Made by a program: the position numbers and the translations under genes. From contig NZ_CABPSB010000016.1 in assembly GCF_902459655.1 (NCBI RefSeq), positions 1-64,000 on the forward strand: a DNA stretch of 64,000 bases, read 5' to 3'. The notes under the pieces are model-generated. The model ran no database searches. It saw only the letters and a program-made list of their open reading frames with translations, and was not told the DNA's origin. The DNA is from Pandoraea anhela (GTDB lineage: Bacteria > Pseudomonadota > Gammaproteobacteria > Burkholderiales > Burkholderiaceae). This document shows, one piece after another, positions 1 to 8,896 of the stretch; position 1 is the first letter of the stretch, and each line of letters opens with the position of its first letter.

Positions 1-9
1 CTTCTTCAT
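1..9 (-). CDS. First three codons of an ORF running off the window
   Basis: An ATG followed by two lysine codons reads leftward out of the window. A GGAG lies 12 nt upstream. Nothing can be said about the product from three codons. If the adjoining RNA-like region is a group II intron, this would be the position of the reverse transcriptase/maturase ORF, but that is only a positional guess. Confidence 0.25.
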
Positions 10-460
10 GTTCGTCTTCTTCTCCGAAAACGAACTTTACTAGAATCCGGCTGGCCCTGTTTGCAGGGGGCATGTCAGCCCCGCAACAAGAGCCGCCGGT
101 GATTTGACGGCGATGCTCTCGTGGCCGCGGAACTTTGCCCCGATGCCGACCGCTCGGCCGAGCCGGCCAAGTTCAACAGCGTCTTGCAAGCCAGACTCAT
201 AGTCCTGCTCGACTGCTGCGACACCGCGCGGCTTCACCAGCCTTAGCGTCTCCTCCCGGCTACCGGCTCGGGCCGAGGCTGTTGCCAAATGGCCGTTCCC
301 CCGAATTCGCAAGGGCATGCGCCCCACCTGTGCTGTTTGCATCATCTTTGTTCGAGCGAACCCCATACGGGTGTTCCCTGCTTAACACAGTTGACTAGGC
401 CCATCGCCTGGGCGAGAGGCAATCAGCACTCGCCGGCCTACCTCCAGGAGGCGTATCTAC
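10..460 (-). other. Possible 5' RNA portion of a group II intron
   Basis: No convincing protein is seen here. Read on the minus strand, the segment is rich in short hairpins, for example GCCTCC-tgga-GGTAGGC and GTGTT-aagcaggg-AACAC. It interrupts an IS orfA reading frame and ends at a new ORF start with a Shine-Dalgarno. Hairpin-rich leader, then an ORF, inserted in a mobile gene, is the usual layout of bacterial group II introns. The 5' boundary does not clearly show the GUGYG consensus, and domains V and VI would lie outside the window. A chimera of two degenerate insertion sequences is the main alternative. Confidence 0.3.
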
Positions 461-543
461 CACTTCGGGTGAGAACTTGTTTGCCTTGCTCATAGCTCCG
501 TTTTTTCAAGAGTCAGAGCCTTCTCGAGTCCCGAGGCAGTTCA
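461..543 (-). mobile_element. 5' end of an IS3-family element (orfA start only)
   Basis: On the minus strand a terminal sequence beginning TGAACTGCCTCGGGACTCG is followed about 50 nt later by an ORF starting MSKANKFSPEV. Both resemble IS3-family elements of the IS407/IS2 type, whose OrfA often begins MSKxNKFSPEVRERAV. Similarity stops after the valine codon at 461, where the possible intron sequence begins. Only the left terminus and about 11 codons are present, so the element is inactive as it stands unless an intervening intron is spliced out and the rest lies to the left. Confidence 0.5.
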
Positions 544-766
544 GCAGATATTTGGTCTGTTACAAATAGTTACAAAAAAAAATTTCAAAAGTCAATTTAC
601 GGACACCCGCCAGGGCGGCCGAAGACAAGTGCTCTTGCAAAGCCCGTCCGACATTTTAGGATGTCTTCGAGAGAACCAAAGAAAATTTGAACGCACCGCT
701 CAAGAACTTTGCGTCTGCCAGTTTTTTGGGGTTGATAAATAGCGCCATATCCACGGGGACAAGCAG
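544..766 (+). other. AT-rich leader upstream of the recombinase operon
   Basis: No ORF of note. The region is clearly AT-rich (A-run near 573-582) and presumably holds the operon promoter, although no strong -35/-10 pair stands out. A weak Shine-Dalgarno (GGGGAC) lies just before the ATG at 767. Confidence 0.4.
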
Positions 767-3130
767 ATGGATGTCATGCGTCAGTTCGTGCTAGCGAGCT
801 CTTTGCCAGAGCGCAGGCGCGAAATACTTTTGAGTGAGTCGATTTTACGAAATATTCGCTGGCAGAGCGACTATCCTACTGACCATATAAGCACGGACGC
901 ACGCTTGAAATTGGAAGAATCGATTCGCCTTGGAATGGGAAGCCAAGGCGAAAAAATGTGCCGATTGCTCATTAGGATTTTTGAGGCTTATTTGGCGGTG
1001 ACCAAGCAGAAAGTTGATTTTTCCAACAATCACTTTCGCTCAGAAGATGTTCTGGTTGGTTTTGCCGGCGCACTATACTCCGAGAGGTTTCTGCATGCTA
1101 AGTTAGATGTACGGTACAAGTGGGCATATGGTTGGAAGACGGCGTTGGCATATGCTTGCCCAGAGGCATCTTCGCGAATTCCCCGCCTCTCCAAAAACGC
1201 GCCTACGGATTGGTTCGAAACTGCAACCGCCGAGTTTGAGCGGCTCCCATTGGACCGTGTGCAGGTCGATTTGTGGCGTGGTTGGCCTATCCCGAAGACC
1301 AACGGGCAAATCACGTGGGCAAACCTTCGAAACATATACTCAAGATACGGGAAGGATTTCACTGAGGCGTATGCAGTTGCTTTAGCAGGGTATGCTGCAG
1401 GGCGCCGGGTTAACGGAATCGTAATTGAGACCGCTTTCGCTGATTTTCTCGCAAGGCTCCCGGCCTCTTGGCTTAAGGAAGACTTCGCTTCATCTTCGAA
1501 GTTGACCTCGGTGTTAATAAATTTTCTTATATTTCAATGCAAGGTATTCGGAAAGGAGGAGAATCAATATTCTACCCTCGTTGCGTACTGGAACAGATTT
1601 GTGGCATTTGTCACAACCTACCTATGTGCCGGGAAGTTTTTCGCGCGACTGACAGCGGAAGAATTGCCATCGCTGTCCTCGAAAGAAATCTGCCGCAGTA
1701 GCACTCATCTTCGGCAGAACGGAGATGGTGAAACATATATTGCGAAACTGCTGGCGGACGTTCCGTTGCAGTTAAGTGACGAAGAGGCGACGGACCTCAT
1801 CTACTTTAAAATTCAAAAAAATCTGGACTTGGTCAAGAGCTGGGCCGAGTCTGAAGTTAATGTCCTCTGGGCTCGCCTAGAACGACGGCGCCAACTGGCG
1901 AAAAAGGGAACCGTAAAGGAAGTTTTATCCTCTCGTACGGCCACGGGAAGGGGGGCGCTGATTGACCGGACGAATCCGGATTGGGCGGCGAACGCCTGCG
2001 CGACGTTCGAAAAAATTGGGTTCCGAATGAGGGTCGAAGGAAGGCAGCGGACGCTGTACCCCGAGAAACTCGGAAACATGGCATCCGAGGTCTTGGCGCT
2101 GCCTACTACCGGCGCGCTGGTTCCCCATATGACATTGTTGGTCATCGAACATCCGAAGTTAACCGCGAGCTTTTTCGAAAAGCTGCGGCTGTATGACGGG
2201 GCCGGTCAGCTTTCTGGCATTGCGGAGACAGACAACGGATGGGTCCTGGACGGTGACAAGTTGCGGCGCGGCCCGGGAAACGCGGAACAGCAGATTCATC
2301 TCTCCGACCGGGGTGCGGAAATTGTTGCCCAGGTCATAGAGATTACACGGCCGTTGCGTGACTATCTCAGGAACAAGAATGACCCTAATTGGCGATACTT
2401 GTTCTTAGGTTGCGGAAAAGGTTTCTCTTACCCTAGCCGACTGACAATCTCCCACGACATAAACTACCATCGTCGGAGCGGCATCCTCGAGAAGAAGCTT
2501 CTTGCCTCCGGCGGAATGACCGAGGAGGCCGCCGGCATTTTGGCCGCACGATTTTCTCTCGCCACAGTACGTGCAACTGCAGCTGTTGTTGCTTACATCC
2601 GTCGTCCCGATATTCAGAAACTATCCGAAATTCTTGGGCACAAAAAACTCGACATCAGGCTATTGGAGCGCTACTTGCCCGCCCCATTGCTTAGGTATTT
2701 TGAAGAACGTTGGGTAAGGCTGTTTCAGTGTGGAATATTGGTGGAGGCTCTCAAAGAAAGTAAATATCTGCTGCCAGCTGCAGGCTTCAAAACTCTCCAC
2801 GAACTCAACGAGTTCATTTCAAATCACGCGCTAAAGTGGGTGGACCGAAAAGGCGCTGCGGTAGAAGCGAAGACCGGCCATCTTTTTGACTCAGTAGTGT
2901 TTTCAATAAGTGTGGAAACGTTGATGTTGCTTGTCAGCATTCGAGCTGCAGTAGAGAATGCTGACCGGCCAGTGTCGAAACTTGCAGAGATGTGGGTCGA
3001 TTATGCGGAAAGGCTGTTTGCATATATCCAGGATAGTATTCCGCCTCGTGATGATTTTCGAGCCATGCTTGCGGCTGCAAAAGAGCGAGATTGCATTGGC
3101 TTGATTTATCCGGAGGCAATTTATGCTTAA
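767..3130 (+). CDS. Large divergent tyrosine-recombinase-like protein, 787 aa
   Basis: First gene of a four-gene coupled operon. The C-terminal third looks like a degenerate tyrosine recombinase catalytic domain. An ATVRAT segment stands where HxxR is expected, followed about 25 residues later by LGHKKLDIRLLERYLP, which matches the usual LGH...Y box carrying the nucleophilic tyrosine. A basic stretch near residues 500-520 could hold the catalytic lysine. I cannot place the first catalytic arginine with confidence. The N-terminal 400 residues match nothing I recognise. At 787 aa it is about twice the length of a typical integrase. Its 3' end overlaps the next gene by 8 nt. Low GC relative to host genes fits horizontal transfer. 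Confidence 0.7.
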   Translation: MDVMRQFVLASSLPERRREILLSESILRNIRWQSDYPTDHISTDARLKLEESIRLGMGSQGEKMCRLLIRIFEAYLAVTKQKVDFSNNHFRSEDVLVGFAGALYSERFLHAKLDVRYKWAYGWKTALAYACPEASSRIPRLSKNAPTDWFETATAEFERLPLDRVQVDLWRGWPIPKTNGQITWANLRNIYSRYGKDFTEAYAVALAGYAAGRRVNGIVIETAFADFLARLPASWLKEDFASSSKLTSVLINFLIFQCKVFGKEENQYSTLVAYWNRFVAFVTTYLCAGKFFARLTAEELPSLSSKEICRSSTHLRQNGDGETYIAKLLADVPLQLSDEEATDLIYFKIQKNLDLVKSWAESEVNVLWARLERRRQLAKKGTVKEVLSSRTATGRGALIDRTNPDWAANACATFEKIGFRMRVEGRQRTLYPEKLGNMASEVLALPTTGALVPHMTLLVIEHPKLTASFFEKLRLYDGAGQLSGIAETDNGWVLDGDKLRRGPGNAEQQIHLSDRGAEIVAQVIEITRPLRDYLRNKNDPNWRYLFLGCGKGFSYPSRLTISHDINYHRRSGILEKKLLASGGMTEEAAGILAARFSLATVRATAAVVAYIRRPDIQKLSEILGHKKLDIRLLERYLPAPLLRYFEERWVRLFQCGILVEALKESKYLLPAAGFKTLHELNEFISNHALKWVDRKGAAVEAKTGHLFDSVVFSISVETLMLLVSIRAAVENADRPVSKLAEMWVDYAERLFAYIQDSIPPRDDFRAMLAAAKERDCIGLIYPEAIYA

Positions 3131-5225
3131 AGGAATGCCGGATGGGATTTTGGAGCGGCTTGAGTCCATGGCAAATCCACGTGCAACGGATTTTCAAGCG
3201 GCCTGGTGGTTGGATAGTCCATTTTCTGCCAACACATGGGTCATTCGATTTGGCGAGCATGTGCAATCCATTGAGTGGGCTGTTCCCTTTGGCAATGGAT
3301 GCCTTACGGACCTAACTCACTGGAAAATGCTGGACACCTTCAAGTCAATGGTCACGTCTCAAACGCATCCAGCTGCGATGAGGGGCCGAATTTGCGATGT
3401 GCCAACAACACAGCAGCGAGTCTATCGTGCGTTTCGGCTTGTAGATTTTTTTCTGCTTCAACAGGAAGAGCTAAAGCTAGCAAAATATGGCTTTGATTTG
3501 GTTACCGAGAACGACTTCGACCGGCTTCTTCTGCGTTGCGGCGTTGGACCAACCGACGAGGAGGTAATTTACCGTTGGACTGAGCGCCTTGCAGAATGGC
3601 TCGATGAGCGTGTAAACGAGTCCTACGATGAAATCATTTTATTGCTGAACCGGCATAAGGTGTTTAGTGACATCACGATTCCAGCGGAGGAATGGACTCT
3701 GACAAAGGACCCAGACCGTCTCGCGTCCTGGAGAGCTGCCCTGTGGCTAAAGGGAATGTATCGGGTTCGGAGCCTAACCAACTACCGGTTTATTCCATTT
3801 ACTACCAAGCTGGCGGAGAAAATATACGGAAATACGATTTTTGGGCAAGGGCGAAAATCTATCCACGAGGAATTGTGTCTCTATCCCTCAGAAAGGTATC
3901 AGCGCGAATATCCAGCCGTCGACGTCCGAACCATCGAGAGGAGCAAGCCTTCGTGGCGGTATGTGCGAGCTTGGCGCTCGACCATTCTCAGTATGTCCAC
4001 GTTGGAGTCAGTGGGTTTTGATGTGCCCACGGATGCCTTGAATGCGTTGCGAGAAAATTCCGCTGACCGCCACGAAGGCAACCCTTCTGGACGTTATCGA
4101 AATCCTCCGTTTTGGCAGGTTTTGGACGGCATAAAGAATGGGGTCGAATTTGCGCTGGACCACGGCGAAGCGCTGCTCGATAGCTACGTGAACATCATGG
4201 AAGCTGCTAAAGCAGAGAAGGTCTCTCCACTGGCCCTAATCGGCTCGAATGATGTTCAGCAGTTCTTGACTAAGGGAGCGCTTGACTTGGGGGTCACTGC
4301 GTTCTGCCTAAGAGGAGCCGCGACGGGTTGGCCATCCTTCGGCGGATGGTCAGAGAAATGGGACCGCAGAAGATTCTTTGAAGACCTTCGAAATGGACGC
4401 GGTCTATTGCAAAACCTACACGTGCTCTATGGAGCCATTATCCATGTCATTGGTCCCATCACTGCGAGGAGGCAAATGGAGCTAGTGCGGTTACCGGTCA
4501 TCGGTTGCCTGGATGCGTCAAGAAAGTACATGGTGTTCAGGAACGCTAAGTCAGGTGCTCTCGGATTGCGTCAAGAAGAGGTCAGGCCAATTCCACCCAT
4601 AGTCGAGCAGATGGTGTCGCTTCTGGAGTCGTTTCAGTCCAGGCTTGTAAAGGGGGGCAGCCTCAACGAATTCGGCTCCTTGTTGAGCATGCCGGGGAGC
4701 TACGGAATGCGCGTTGCCTCATCCAGTTCGTTCAATGCTTCCTTGGACGTGTTCTGCGATTATTTTGATACGCCATTGAATGCAAACGGGCATCGATACT
4801 ATCTGAGAGAGCACCAGTTCCGCCGATTCTTGATTATTACTTTCTTTTTCGGTGCTCGCCAGGGCAATCTCAATACACTGCGATGGTTTGTCGGTCATGT
4901 TGACGCTGCACATTTATGGCATTACCTGACCAACGCTGTGTCAGGAGATATGCGCAGGGAGGCTGCGGCGTATTTTCTAATGGACGAGTTGCGCCTTCCT
5001 GAAGAGCAACGTGTGGTGGAACTGCACGAGCAGGTGCGCCAACGATTACGCGATTTTGCTGAGTCGCGGTTCGGAGCAAGTGAGTTTTCGTTTGTTGATG
5101 GAGATGCGCTTGAAGATTACCTCAATCTTCAAATGAAGAAAGGACTCGTCGTGGAACCGGTGTTCCTTCCAGGTGCGGCAGGCCGTCAGTACAAAATTGT
5201 CGCTCGAATCGGCAGGTCACGATGA
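3123..5225 (+). CDS. Large tyrosine recombinase, 700 aa
   Basis: The second recombinase of the operon has a more complete active site. An arginine lies in ARRQMELVRLPV, a candidate lysine in FRNAKSGALGLRQEEVRPIP, then REHQFRRF (HxxR), then WFVGHVDAAHLWHYLT with a histidine and the likely nucleophilic tyrosine. The long N-terminal region of roughly 400 residues is unassigned and may bind element ends. It starts within the last codons of the preceding gene and its TGA overlaps the ATG of the following gene (ATGA), so translation of the set is probably coupled. It may act together with the other two recombinases, as in recombinase-in-trio elements or Tn554 TnpA/TnpB; that is inference. Confidence 0.75.
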   Translation: MLKGMPDGILERLESMANPRATDFQAAWWLDSPFSANTWVIRFGEHVQSIEWAVPFGNGCLTDLTHWKMLDTFKSMVTSQTHPAAMRGRICDVPTTQQRVYRAFRLVDFFLLQQEELKLAKYGFDLVTENDFDRLLLRCGVGPTDEEVIYRWTERLAEWLDERVNESYDEIILLLNRHKVFSDITIPAEEWTLTKDPDRLASWRAALWLKGMYRVRSLTNYRFIPFTTKLAEKIYGNTIFGQGRKSIHEELCLYPSERYQREYPAVDVRTIERSKPSWRYVRAWRSTILSMSTLESVGFDVPTDALNALRENSADRHEGNPSGRYRNPPFWQVLDGIKNGVEFALDHGEALLDSYVNIMEAAKAEKVSPLALIGSNDVQQFLTKGALDLGVTAFCLRGAATGWPSFGGWSEKWDRRRFFEDLRNGRGLLQNLHVLYGAIIHVIGPITARRQMELVRLPVIGCLDASRKYMVFRNAKSGALGLRQEEVRPIPPIVEQMVSLLESFQSRLVKGGSLNEFGSLLSMPGSYGMRVASSSSFNASLDVFCDYFDTPLNANGHRYYLREHQFRRFLIITFFFGARQGNLNTLRWFVGHVDAAHLWHYLTNAVSGDMRREAAAYFLMDELRLPEEQRVVELHEQVRQRLRDFAESRFGASEFSFVDGDALEDYLNLQMKKGLVVEPVFLPGAAGRQYKIVARIGRSR

Positions 5226-5803
5226 TTGCAAAGCCCGCGCCTCAGACAACGAATGAAAAATCGGTCGTAGCGCTGTCTGTGCTATTAGGTAAGGTCATAG
5301 CAAATCCTAAAGATTACGTCGGGGACCACCAACTTGTTTCGGCCCTCAAGCGGCAGAGTCGCTTGGCGGAATATTCAAATCCAAAGAATGGTATCTCCGC
5401 GACATCAAGGTCCACTGTCGAAAGGCTAGCTGAGAAGCTGCTTGATGGCGGATTTTCCTATTTCGATAATCTACGAATAACTGCCCTGGGTGAAGTTGAG
5501 GACGAGGGACTCAGAAGCTTTAAAGCGAAACGCCGAACAAAAAAGCGCTTTGCTGAAGACCTGGAACAAGCAAAATCCGAACGCATTCAATCCATGGTTG
5601 ACCTTTGGCATGTGACAAAGGCGTTTCATGAGGCCTTGACCGCTGGAAGGCAAGTGGCGAATCTTTCTCGTAACCCTGGCGTGGTCGAGCGATGGGAAAA
5701 GGAGGAGGAGCGACTGCTCGCGATGTTTGACCTCGCTGAGCGGCCCGTTGTGGAGGTCGGCAGCGATACCGAAGCCTGGCTTCAACGACTGAGGCAACTG
5801 TGA
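5222..5803 (+). CDS. Small recombinase-operon partner, 193 aa
   Basis: Unrecognised protein, charged and predicted mostly helical, with no membrane segment or signal peptide. The middle part (about residues 50-140) has RSTVERLAEKLLDGG followed by a basic, coiled-coil-like stretch (KAKRRTKKRFAEDLEQAKSER), which would suit DNA or protein binding. It starts on an ATGA overlap with the 700-aa recombinase and ends on a GTGA overlap with the 484-aa recombinase. Small accessory proteins of this size accompany recombinases in Tn554 (TnpC) and in gamma-mobile-trio elements; I cannot show homology to either by eye. Confidence 0.6.
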   Translation: MIAKPAPQTTNEKSVVALSVLLGKVIANPKDYVGDHQLVSALKRQSRLAEYSNPKNGISATSRSTVERLAEKLLDGGFSYFDNLRITALGEVEDEGLRSFKAKRRTKKRFAEDLEQAKSERIQSMVDLWHVTKAFHEALTAGRQVANLSRNPGVVERWEKEEERLLAMFDLAERPVVEVGSDTEAWLQRLRQL

Positions 5804-7254
5804 CTTCCAGGAAGGGGCGGTGCCAGCTGTTCGTCCGCGCACCGGCGGAGACAAAAGCATACCGCGTGTACGAACAAGGCCGGGTGCGCACGAATGACAT
5901 CAGCGGAATCCCGCTGCCAACATGGCCCGACGGACGGTGGTGCATTGAACTGGCCGCTTACCTGGACAAGCTGAAGACGCTGGGGCGGTCTATGCTTGAC
6001 CGTGGCGGAACATTGGGAACCTACATTTCCGAGTTGACCCCTCTCATTCGCTATTGCTTTGCGAACAAGGTGAATCTCCACCATTTGACAGATGCACATT
6101 TCGTGATGTTTATGCGGAATTTGGCGGCGGAAAAGAAATCTGATGGTGAGCAGGTTCGGAATAATAGGACAATTGTCAGAATCGGACGGCGCAGCCTTGC
6201 CTTCTTGCATTTTGTGGGCCTAAGAAGAAGGATTGAAGATTACTTGGCGCCGGATGGTCTACACATTCGCGCAGTTCGCCGGACATTTGTAAGAGGACTG
6301 TCTGGAAATAGGGCTGTGCGAATCGAATATTGGCATCACTCATGTTTTCCTGCAATGAGTGAGGTCAATCACAGGTATCCAATAACAGAGAACAATATTA
6401 ATCTCTTGCGTAAAGCGGCGGTGACAAGTAGTGGCTCCTCCGCCCGAAGAATGCGACGATTGTGCATTTTGCGTTTGCTGGAGGCTACGGGGGCAAGACG
6501 AATCGAGGTTGCTAATCTCAAGGTCTCCGACGTCCGTGCTGCAAAGGGAATGGAGCGTCCATTCCTAAAGATGATGACCGTCAAGCGAAGGGGCAAACCT
6601 GAAATTCGATTTGTGCCAATTTCTCACGCCGAGCTTGATTACATTCTCGAATATATCGAAAACTACCGTGCGCCGACAATAGAGCGACTTCTAGGTGGCG
6701 CTGAGCACGATATTGTGTTTATCAACCACAGAACTGGCAAGCCAATTGTTGCTAATACTGTAACATTGGAGTTATATATATTAAGGAGGGCTGCTGGTAT
6801 AAAGGGTAAGGCTCACCCACATCTCTTTAGGCATCGATTTTTTACTGTAAAGATTTATCGCCTTATCCGTGCCCACCACGTTCGGGATGCTCAGCATTTC
6901 ATTGAATTATTTATGAGGCTCGAGCAATTTAAGGTCGATGTTATGGAGCAGACAGGTATTAAATCCGTCGAGACCTTGAATCATTATGTTGATTGGGCAT
7001 TTGCTTTGGGTCCACTCTTGGACCAAGAGCCGGCGCCCGCTGTCGATATTGGGCGACTCGCGAGGGAGGGGCGAGCGGCCATCGCAGAACTGGAAGCGGA
7101 ACGTGATGCCCTAACGGCGATGGAGTATGCCTACAAGGTGGAACGCGAGTTGAAGCGGTTCGTAGACGATTTATCTCGAGCCGAAGGCTTCAGGCGCGAG
7201 TCAGCACCTGGGAATGCAATGCTTGGGAAGGCCTTGGGTGTCCCAGAAAAATAA
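5800..7254 (+). CDS. Tyrosine recombinase/integrase, 484 aa
   Basis: This is the most canonical integrase of the set. It has an N-terminal SAM-like core-binding region (about residues 45-140). The catalytic domain carries the first arginine in LEATGARRIEVANL, a lysine in TVKRRGKPE, the HxxR box in HPHLFRHRFFT and the nucleophilic tyrosine in ETLNHYVDW. A C-terminal extension of about 80 residues is probably coiled coil. The GTG start overlaps the preceding stop (GTGA). The gene ends about 120 nt before the comM junction and reads toward it, the usual place for the integrase of an integrated island. It probably performs or assists excision and integration at comM. Confidence 0.85.
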   Translation: MTSRKGRCQLFVRAPAETKAYRVYEQGRVRTNDISGIPLPTWPDGRWCIELAAYLDKLKTLGRSMLDRGGTLGTYISELTPLIRYCFANKVNLHHLTDAHFVMFMRNLAAEKKSDGEQVRNNRTIVRIGRRSLAFLHFVGLRRRIEDYLAPDGLHIRAVRRTFVRGLSGNRAVRIEYWHHSCFPAMSEVNHRYPITENNINLLRKAAVTSSGSSARRMRRLCILRLLEATGARRIEVANLKVSDVRAAKGMERPFLKMMTVKRRGKPEIRFVPISHAELDYILEYIENYRAPTIERLLGGAEHDIVFINHRTGKPIVANTVTLELYILRRAAGIKGKAHPHLFRHRFFTVKIYRLIRAHHVRDAQHFIELFMRLEQFKVDVMEQTGIKSVETLNHYVDWAFALGPLLDQEPAPAVDIGRLAREGRAAIAELEAERDALTAMEYAYKVERELKRFVDDLSRAEGFRRESAPGNAMLGKALGVPEK

Positions 7255-7357
7255 GTGATAGCGAGGGTACACGCAAAGTCTGTGTTGTTCGACCGGGAGT
7301 TGTTCAAAATCTGCCGAACTCCTTGAATATAAGGGGAATTTTCTATGAGCAACTCGG

Positions 7358-8350
7358 TTACGAAAGCGAAAAATCGAACTCGTCGAGAAACAGCACGCCG
7401 CGATGAGCAAGACTGATTTCGCCGGGCCGTGGCACGCTCCCGCCGCCGACCAGTGCCGCAGAGGATGCCGTGTGATGCGGCGCGCGAAAGGGGCGACGCC
7501 CCCAATGCCGCGTGTCGAACCCCTGCGCACTCAGGCTCGCGAGTGTGGCGGCCTCCACGGCCTGTGCCTTGGTCAAGGGCGGTAGCAGTCCCGCAAGACG
7601 CGTCGCCAGCATCGACTTGCCGGTCCCCGGGGGGCCGTAGAACAGGATGTGATGGCCGCCCGCCGCAGCCACCTCCAGCGCCCGCTTGGCGTGCGCCTGT
7701 CCTTTGATGTCCACCATATCGGCCATCCCGGCGCCTATCCCGGCGGCTATCTCGCCTGCGGTTGCCGCCGGCGACGCCGCATCGCCCCCCGACGTTTGCG
7801 GCGCCACCGCGCGCGGTAGCGGCGTGGCGACCTCCGGCGCTGCGAGGTGGGCGCAGACGTCGAGCAGCGTTCGTGCGCCGTAGACCGTCGCCGCTTCGAC
7901 GAGTGCCGCCTCCTGTGCACTGCTCACAGGCAAGACCAGCGCGCGCCCGGACGGCTGCGCAGCCATCGCACTTGCCATCGCCAGCCCGCCTCGCACCGGG
8001 CGCAACTCCCCGGTCAGCGACAACTCCCCCGCAAACTCGTGTGTGCGCAGACCCGCCTCGGGGAGTTGGCCGCTCGCGGCCAGAATGCCCAGCGCGATAG
8101 GCAAGTCGAAGCAGCCGGATGCTTTCGGCAAATCCGCCGGCGCCAGATTGATCGTGATGCGTCTTGCCGGAAACTCGAAACGGCTGTTCTGCAAGGCGCT
8201 GCGCACACGCTCCCGGCTTTCCTTGACCTCGGTGTCCGGCAGGCCCACCAGCGACAGACCCGGCAGTCCGTTCGCCAGATGCACCTCGACCGTGACCGGA
8301 CGCGCCGCCATTCCTGTGATCGCCCGGCTGCTGACAACTGCCAATGACAT
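7358..8350 (-). pseudogene. comM: comM/yifB, truncated by island insertion (330 aa left)
   Basis: ComM is an AAA+ hexameric helicase that drives branch migration of incoming DNA in natural transformation; older names are YifB or Mg-chelatase-like protein. What remains is the N-terminal Lon-protease-like fold (about residues 1-170), the linker, Walker A (GPPGTGKS) and the start of Walker B (GVLFLDE). The final residues FDFSLS are encoded by island DNA. The intact protein is about 500-520 residues, so the sensor and C-terminal regions are lost and the product cannot be a working ATPase. The start MSLAVVSSRAI fits the family. Loss should lower, though not necessarily abolish, transformation with divergent DNA. 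Confidence 0.9.
7376..7387. other. Island/comM junction (attachment site)
   Basis: The comM frame matches the family up to the codons for L-D-E (plus-strand 7379-7387). Beyond that the protein reads FDFSLS and stops, where intact homologues continue LPEFDR. The crossover therefore lies at or within a few bases of the GAG codon. The other att copy, needed to define the core, is outside the window. Confidence 0.7.
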
Positions 8351-8869
8351 GACTTCCCTCCGTTTTCATTCCCTTGGCACCCCGGCGCGCTCCCGTTTCT
8401 CCCCGCCTTGATGAGGCATTGATGAGGTGTTGACGATGCGTTTGCGGTGAAGCGACAAAGGAGATGTACTGCCCCGTTGAGGTCGATAGTCGCGCAATCG
8501 CGCCGCACGGCACAACGCCTTATCGGCCCAACGACAGGGCAGGAGGCGTGTTTTCGGATGTCCGGCGTTACGTGATCGGACACGTCCATCGCGCGAACCG
8601 GAGGATTCCGATATCGCGTTCGGAAATCCGGCAACCGTCGAGCGTGGCGCGTCAGACGCGCGGATGGGACCCCGGCAGGCGTAAGGCCGCAGAGCGAGGG
8701 CTCCGTCGAGGGAGGAATGGAGAACTGGGGGGAGTTGAGGGAGGAGTGAGGGGGAGCGAGGGGGAGCGAGGGGGAGCGAGGGGGAACGAGGGGGAACGAG
8801 GGGGAACGAGGTGGCACAGAGGGCTGCACAGAGCGACGTCGCGCAGGCGCGCGAGCCCGGACGTAACAA
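8351..8869. other. Intergenic gap between comM and ubiK
   Basis: No gene is seen here. The gap is unusually long for two genes that read in the same direction. It is dominated by purine-rich plus-strand sequence, including the tandem 10-bp repeat array at 8751-8810. The comM promoter presumably lies in the part next to 8350, but no clear -35/-10 is visible. Confidence 0.5.
8751..8810. repeat. Six-copy 10-bp G-rich tandem repeat
   Basis: Three copies of GGGGAGCGAG are followed directly by three copies of GGGGAACGAG, with looser purine-rich sequence just before. One strand is almost pure purine. The clean A/G split between the two halves suggests recent slippage expansion from two parental units. 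No function is evident. Confidence 0.9.
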
Positions 8870-8887
8870 GGGGCGCTGTTGCGCCCC
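8870..8887 (-). terminator. Hairpin terminator after ubiK
   Basis: On the minus strand GGGGCGC-aaca-GCGCCCC is followed by TTGTT. It sits 10 nt past the ubiK stop codon. The stem is strong but the T-tract is weak. Confidence 0.6.
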
Positions 8888-8896
8888 TATGAGTCG

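Larger units (their letters stand above)
1..7378. mobile_element. Right end of a genomic island integrated in comM
   Basis: This stretch is visibly richer in A+T than the host genes to its right. It carries an IS remnant and a four-gene tyrosine-recombinase operon, and it ends abruptly inside comM, whose reading frame is lost just after the codons for L-D-E of the Walker B motif. The left end and the C-terminal part of comM must lie to the left of the window. comM is an established integration hotspot, for example for AbaR-type islands, but those use Tn7-like transposition proteins that are not seen here. The recombinases next to the junction are the natural candidates for having mediated integration; that link is inference. 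Confidence 0.8.

Noticed and set aside
40-366. 108-codon minus-strand frame in the left island region
   Set aside because: No family match, no Shine-Dalgarno, and it lies in hairpin-rich sequence better explained as structured RNA or IS debris.
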